From positions 310,001 through 374,000 of the forward strand of contig BDSI01000110.1 in the NCBI GenBank assembly GCA_003117195.1: a DNA stretch of 64,000 nt. The letters run 5' to 3'. The translations under genes and the position numbers were made by a program. The stretch comes from Eudorina sp. 2006-703-Eu-15. Taxonomy: Eukaryota > Chlorophyta > Chlorophyceae > Chlamydomonadales > Volvocaceae. Within the stretch, counting starts at the first letter, position 1. Each line of letters starts with the position of its first letter. Positions 60,365-64,000 of this stretch are shown in pieces. Below the pieces are notes generated by a model. That model was not told the origin of the DNA. It ran no database searches and saw nothing but the letters and a program-made list of their open reading frames with translations.

Positions 60365-62844
60365 ATGCCGCCAGTTTCATCTATCGATTCCGCCTTCGGA
60401 GCGCTGTTAGGTGCTTTCGTCGGAGATGCGACGGGCGCCGTGCTTGAATTCGATGACAAGCACAACAACAAGGAGACGGTGAGACTTCAATTGCACCACA
60501 TATGTTACCTGGAGGTTAGCATGACGGCAGGAACGCGGCACGCGACCCGACTCGATGGCCGACCTGCATGCGCCCTGACAGGTGGAGCGCGCGCTTACGA
60601 TGCCGGGCGGCGGAGTCTGGGGGGTTGGACCTGGTCAGGTAAGAAGCGCGTTCGATATCGACGTGTCCTGCTTTGGCCTGCGTGTTGTTGAACAAAGGCC
60701 ATGTCAACTGTGCGTTTATGTTTCTGAAATGGGGGATCGGGGGTTTTTGAGTGAGGGCCACAGACGCCCTTTCTGCTGATACTTTGGGAGCCTTTCAGGC
60801 ATGAAATGCGTCAAGGTGGCCTTCACGGCACCTACGAAATCTGCGCGGTCTGGGATGCACGCCGTCGCGTTCAGCATAGTCACAGATAAGGCTTGGTACT
60901 TGTTGGACTGGCAGGGCTTGCTGATCAGCGCCTTTGTAGCAAGGCAGTAAAACAGCCCTAAGATGACGGCCGTGGCCGCCTGCAAACTCGGTTGGGCTCA
61001 AGGCCCTTCAGCCATGCATCTGTAGCACGGGTTCGAATGCACGCCTCGTTCCAGTGGAGACGCCAGCAACCCCACTGCGGGGCACACCGCCATTCCTCCT
61101 CTCCGAATGACAACTGCAGGTGACAGATGACTGCGAGTTGGCCATGGCGCTGGCTGCCGGCCTGTCACACGAGGACCCCAAAGCAGGCTTTCCGGCCGAG
61201 AAAGTGGCGGCAAAGTACGGCGCCTGGCTGGAGAGCCATCCCTTTGACGTTGGTGAGCGGGAGGTGGCGCCCCTAGGTCGACACGCGGGGGAATGGAGCA
61301 TCGCGCTCTTTGAAAGACTGTTGCAGATACGGGACTCCCCGGGTACTTGGGGATGTACGGTATTCGCTTCGGCAGGGTTTCGGCCGGGCAGTTGCCGTTG
61401 TCGAGCTGCAGGTCCCGTACTGCAATGACCAGTTCACAATTTAGCAACCCCCCTACGCCTCGTTGCCCTCATGTAGGCAACACCTGCCGTACGGCATTCT
61501 CTGCCGCAATCCACCACGATGACAAGGCGGGGCCCTTGGCGCCGGTGATGCGGAAACAAGCACAGGTCAGATCGCGGTGTGTCCGCCCAGTCACCACCTC
61601 GCGGCCGCTGCACGCCGCACACTTACTTCTTGGTGCGTTGATGTCATCCGTCGCGGCCGGTGACCTCGTGCTCCACCACCCGTTTCCGCCTCACACATCA
61701 CACATCACATGACGCCGGGGACCGGTCGAAAGCACGGTGTCACTCGGACGTGCTCAGTGTCCTGCCTCTCAGCCCGCCTGTGAATACGGCCCCTGCCGCT
61801 TCACCCGCGCCTTTGAATACGGTCCTGTCGCTTCCCGCCTGTAAACACGGCCCGTAGTTCAGCCGGGATTCCAAGGCGAACGGCTCCCTGATGCGCATCA
61901 CACCGCTGGCGGTGTGGGGCTGCCGCCTGAGCGACGAGCAGCTGGCTGCCGCGGCCATTGAGGACGCCAAGCTGTCGCACCCCAACACGGTGACGCAGCA
62001 CGCGAACGCCCTCTACTGCATCGCCATCAAGGCCCTCATAGCCCAACCGGGGGATGCAGAGGCGGCGATCGCCGCGGCTAAGCAGTGGGCGGCTGCGCAC
62101 GCCTGCGAGGAGGTGGCCGGCTGGCTGAAGGATGCGCTGGGCAGCGCGCCGGGGCCGGCGGCGAACCGGATGGTGGGGTTCGTGCGGTACGGCTTCTTCT
62201 ACGCGTTCCGGCACCTCAAGTGAGTGTTTGCGGTCTATGGCAGGGAGGGTACGGCAGGGGCTGGAAGGGGTTGAGGTACGCGGCTGGAAGGGGTTGAGGT
62301 ACGATTTGTCACGCGCACATCTGTAGCAAAGGGCGCCCGGTCTGTTTGCACCCGTATGTGGGTGGTGACGTCGGAGGACTGTCGCTTCTCTGCCCGGCTA
62401 TCTCGCTGGCACCCGGCCCTACGGCACCCGTGCGCGCTCGAGCGTCTGCTTGTTCGGCACCGTGCCGCCGCGCTGCGGCTGCGGCGTCCGCCAACCCGGT
62501 CCCACCGTAGGCTGGGGACGCCCTACCTCAACGCCATTCGTGAGGTGATGCTGCTCGGAGGCGACACCGACACCAACGCCGCCATCGTGGGGGGCATGCT
62601 GGGCGCACTGCACGGCGCCTCAGGGATACCCCAGCACATGGCGACAGCCGTGCTGACGCGTCTCGGCCAGCCCGACGCCCGGGGCCCCAAGCGACCTGCC
62701 TGGCTGCAGCCGGGCAAGCTGCCGGAGCTGTTCGCGGACCTGTACGGCATGGCGACGGGTGAAAGGGTGGACATTGGGGCCCTGCCCGGCGTGCCGCCGG
62801 CGGCGGAGGCGGCGAGGGCGGCGTTGGCGATGGCGTCGTCGTAG
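60365..62844 (+). CDS. ADP-ribosylglycohydrolase family protein
   Basis: Six exons (60365-60478, 60582-60638, 61120-61252, 61477-61565, 61858-62219, 62511-62844) join in phase to give 363 codons (362 aa). Family motifs in order are GALLGAFVGDATGAVLEF, ERALTMPGGGVWGVGPGQ joined to VTDDCELAMALAAGL, VGNTCRTAF, KANGSLMRITPLAVWG, and REVMLLGGDTDTNAAIVGGM. The Asp residues expected to bind Mg2+ are present (D60-D61 in TDD, D270 and D272 in GDTDTN). The family (DraG/ARH) removes ADP-ribose from proteins or small molecules; the exact substrate is not predictable. There is no transit peptide. Introns 1-5 are GT-AG, and intron 5 has a short duplication (GGCTGGAAGGGGTTGAGGTA, twice). Confidence 0.93.
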
Positions 62845-64000
62845 GAGCGGCAACGGGTTCGAAGAGCGGACTGGGGGCTGCTCCCTGCGAGAAAGGCGCC
62901 CGCCGGAAGTTACCCCCAGGAGGAGAAGGGCAGTCGATTAGAGTCCGATTTGCCATAGTTCGCAACGAACGGGGCCCGCGGCACCGGCAGCACATGCGGA
63001 TCCAAGGGCGGCCTGGAAGAGCACGGACGTCCGGGGGCGCGCAGCTCCTCGATCCATCAACAGCTGGGCCTCTGGGCTGGGCCGCGTACGATAGTGTAGG
63101 TGGCGATGAGGTTCAGTGAGGTTGGGATGCGGCTCTAGCTAGGAAGACCCATAGCAGCCGCAAACCGGTGCACGGGCATGCTGTGCACGGCCAGTTTTCA
63201 GGTTGCTGCGCAGGCATGCCGGGCGGCAAGGAATGGCCGCAGCTGGACGGGACAATAAGTGCCGCTACGTCCTGCAGCTTTCTTTCCTCTTTATTATTTA
63301 TGAGTAAGAGACAGCGATTGATTGGATACGATTGGATGCGCATGCTTGGGACCTCTCGGCATCGTGACCACGGAACCATTCAAGTAAGTGGTAGTGTAGA
63401 GGCGCTTCAGGTTCTGATTTGACGGCCGCATGGTAATGGTAACCAGTCTGGGCCCGTTGGAACGCCCGTTCGGGACTGAGGGTCCACCTTGTAACGGTGA
63501 CACTATCAACCAGTCACAGTTTTCTGTGAGCTGTCCCGTGTGGCTTGGGCCGTCTTGGGCTGCTGAACATGGCTGGGCGATCCACAGCGCGACGCAGTGA
63601 TGATGTATTACAATTCATGGGTTGACCTTCCGAAGATGGGTAATTGCCTGTTGCATGAGAATAAAGATCCATGGCCGGTGGCATGCGAATACATTTGCAC
63701 ACCTGTAAGGCAGTCCCGCTCGCTCGTTCCGTACATACTTACGAGCAAGAGCCGTACAATTAATTGTCGATCATTCTATCGAGGGGCCGCGTCGCTGAGG
63801 AATGAGTGTCTTTTGAGTCGCGCTCGGCGCCATGGAAAGCGGCACTCTCGTCCGACGGCAAGTCCAATACAACGTAACATCCTAATAATAATAACGTAAA
63901 CAGCGTCGCAGTAACGTAAAACACACGTCCACACACGCACGCAAGCGGGCTGCGCTGCACAGCACAGCGCCCGCTCGACCCCCAAAGAATGCTCGCCATG
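62845..64000. other. 3' flank and intergenic region
   Basis: No gene is supported. A TGTAA signal occurs at about 63490. Near 63862-63897, AAGTCCAATACAACGTAACA then TCCTAATAATAATA resembles the retroelement 3' tails at 20848, 42755 and 42920. Confidence 0.4.

Noticed and set aside
60479..60638. Suspected frameshift between exons 1 and 2 of the ADP-ribosylglycohydrolase
   Set aside because: On rereading, the second exon (from 60582) continues in phase 0 as VERALTMPGGG, so the gene is intact.
61010..61060. Another B-box-like GGTTCGAAT inside an ADP-ribosylglycohydrolase intron
   Set aside because: No cloverleaf can be folded around it.

Overview
The window looks like nuclear DNA of a volvocine green alga (the Chlamydomonas/Volvox/Gonium lineage). 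The DNA is GC-rich, genes carry many short GT-AG introns, and coding exons are broken by long Ala/Gly/Pro/Gln runs. Core histone genes lie in divergent pairs, each followed by a GGTGTT-NNNN-AACACC stem-loop. The H3 gene has an intron and a 135-residue protein with the sequence KTPATGG. Fragments of several retroelements are scattered through it. The species cannot be fixed from the sequence alone. Exon coordinates were built by hand by matching splice sites, reading phase and family motifs.

Layout. 1-3245 (-): membrane-anchored alpha/beta hydrolase, 3' end beyond the window. 3246-8278: long stretch without a convincing gene, with minisatellites. 8279-12964 and 14826-18800 (both -): two tandem paralogues of an unrecognised low-complexity protein, with a small doubtful + strand gene between them. 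18801-21281: intergenic, with a retroelement 3' tail. 21282-26146 (-): eight-exon gene for an ALS3/STAR2/FetB-type (UPF0014) permease with an unusual C-terminal extension of about 350 residues. It is divergent from 26512-27595 (+), a 131-residue plastid protein with one membrane helix. 28980-32859 (+): FAD4-type plastid desaturase, first exon not found. 32860-37944: no gene seen. 37945-40354 (-): five-exon orphan with a coiled coil. 41100-44411: retroelement remains, including two tail-to-tail 3' ends and a truncated reverse-transcriptase C-terminus between inverted repeats.

44545-47681: complete core histone quartet, H2A<->H2B and H3<->H4. 48102-about 51200 (+): multi-exon orphan gene, 3' end unresolved. 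51377-51715 (-): tyrosine-recombinase-like transposon fragment. 53375-56394 (-): coiled-coil protein with a low-complexity tail. 57226-57423 (-): possible last exon of an unresolved gene. 58220-60023 (+): isochorismatase-fold hydrolase. 60365-62844 (+): ADP-ribosylglycohydrolase.

The quartet supplies one of each core histone. FAD4 and the 131-residue protein are plastid-directed. The isochorismatase-fold enzyme and the ADP-ribosylglycohydrolase are adjacent and on the same strand; both families touch NAD/ADP-ribose chemistry, but a functional link is only an inference. The clearest unexplained signals are two short motifs spread through coding and non-coding DNA: TGCCGTAC/GTACGGCA (at least 25 copies) and GACCC-NN-GGGTC (5 copies). 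Minisatellites also touch splice sites in three introns.
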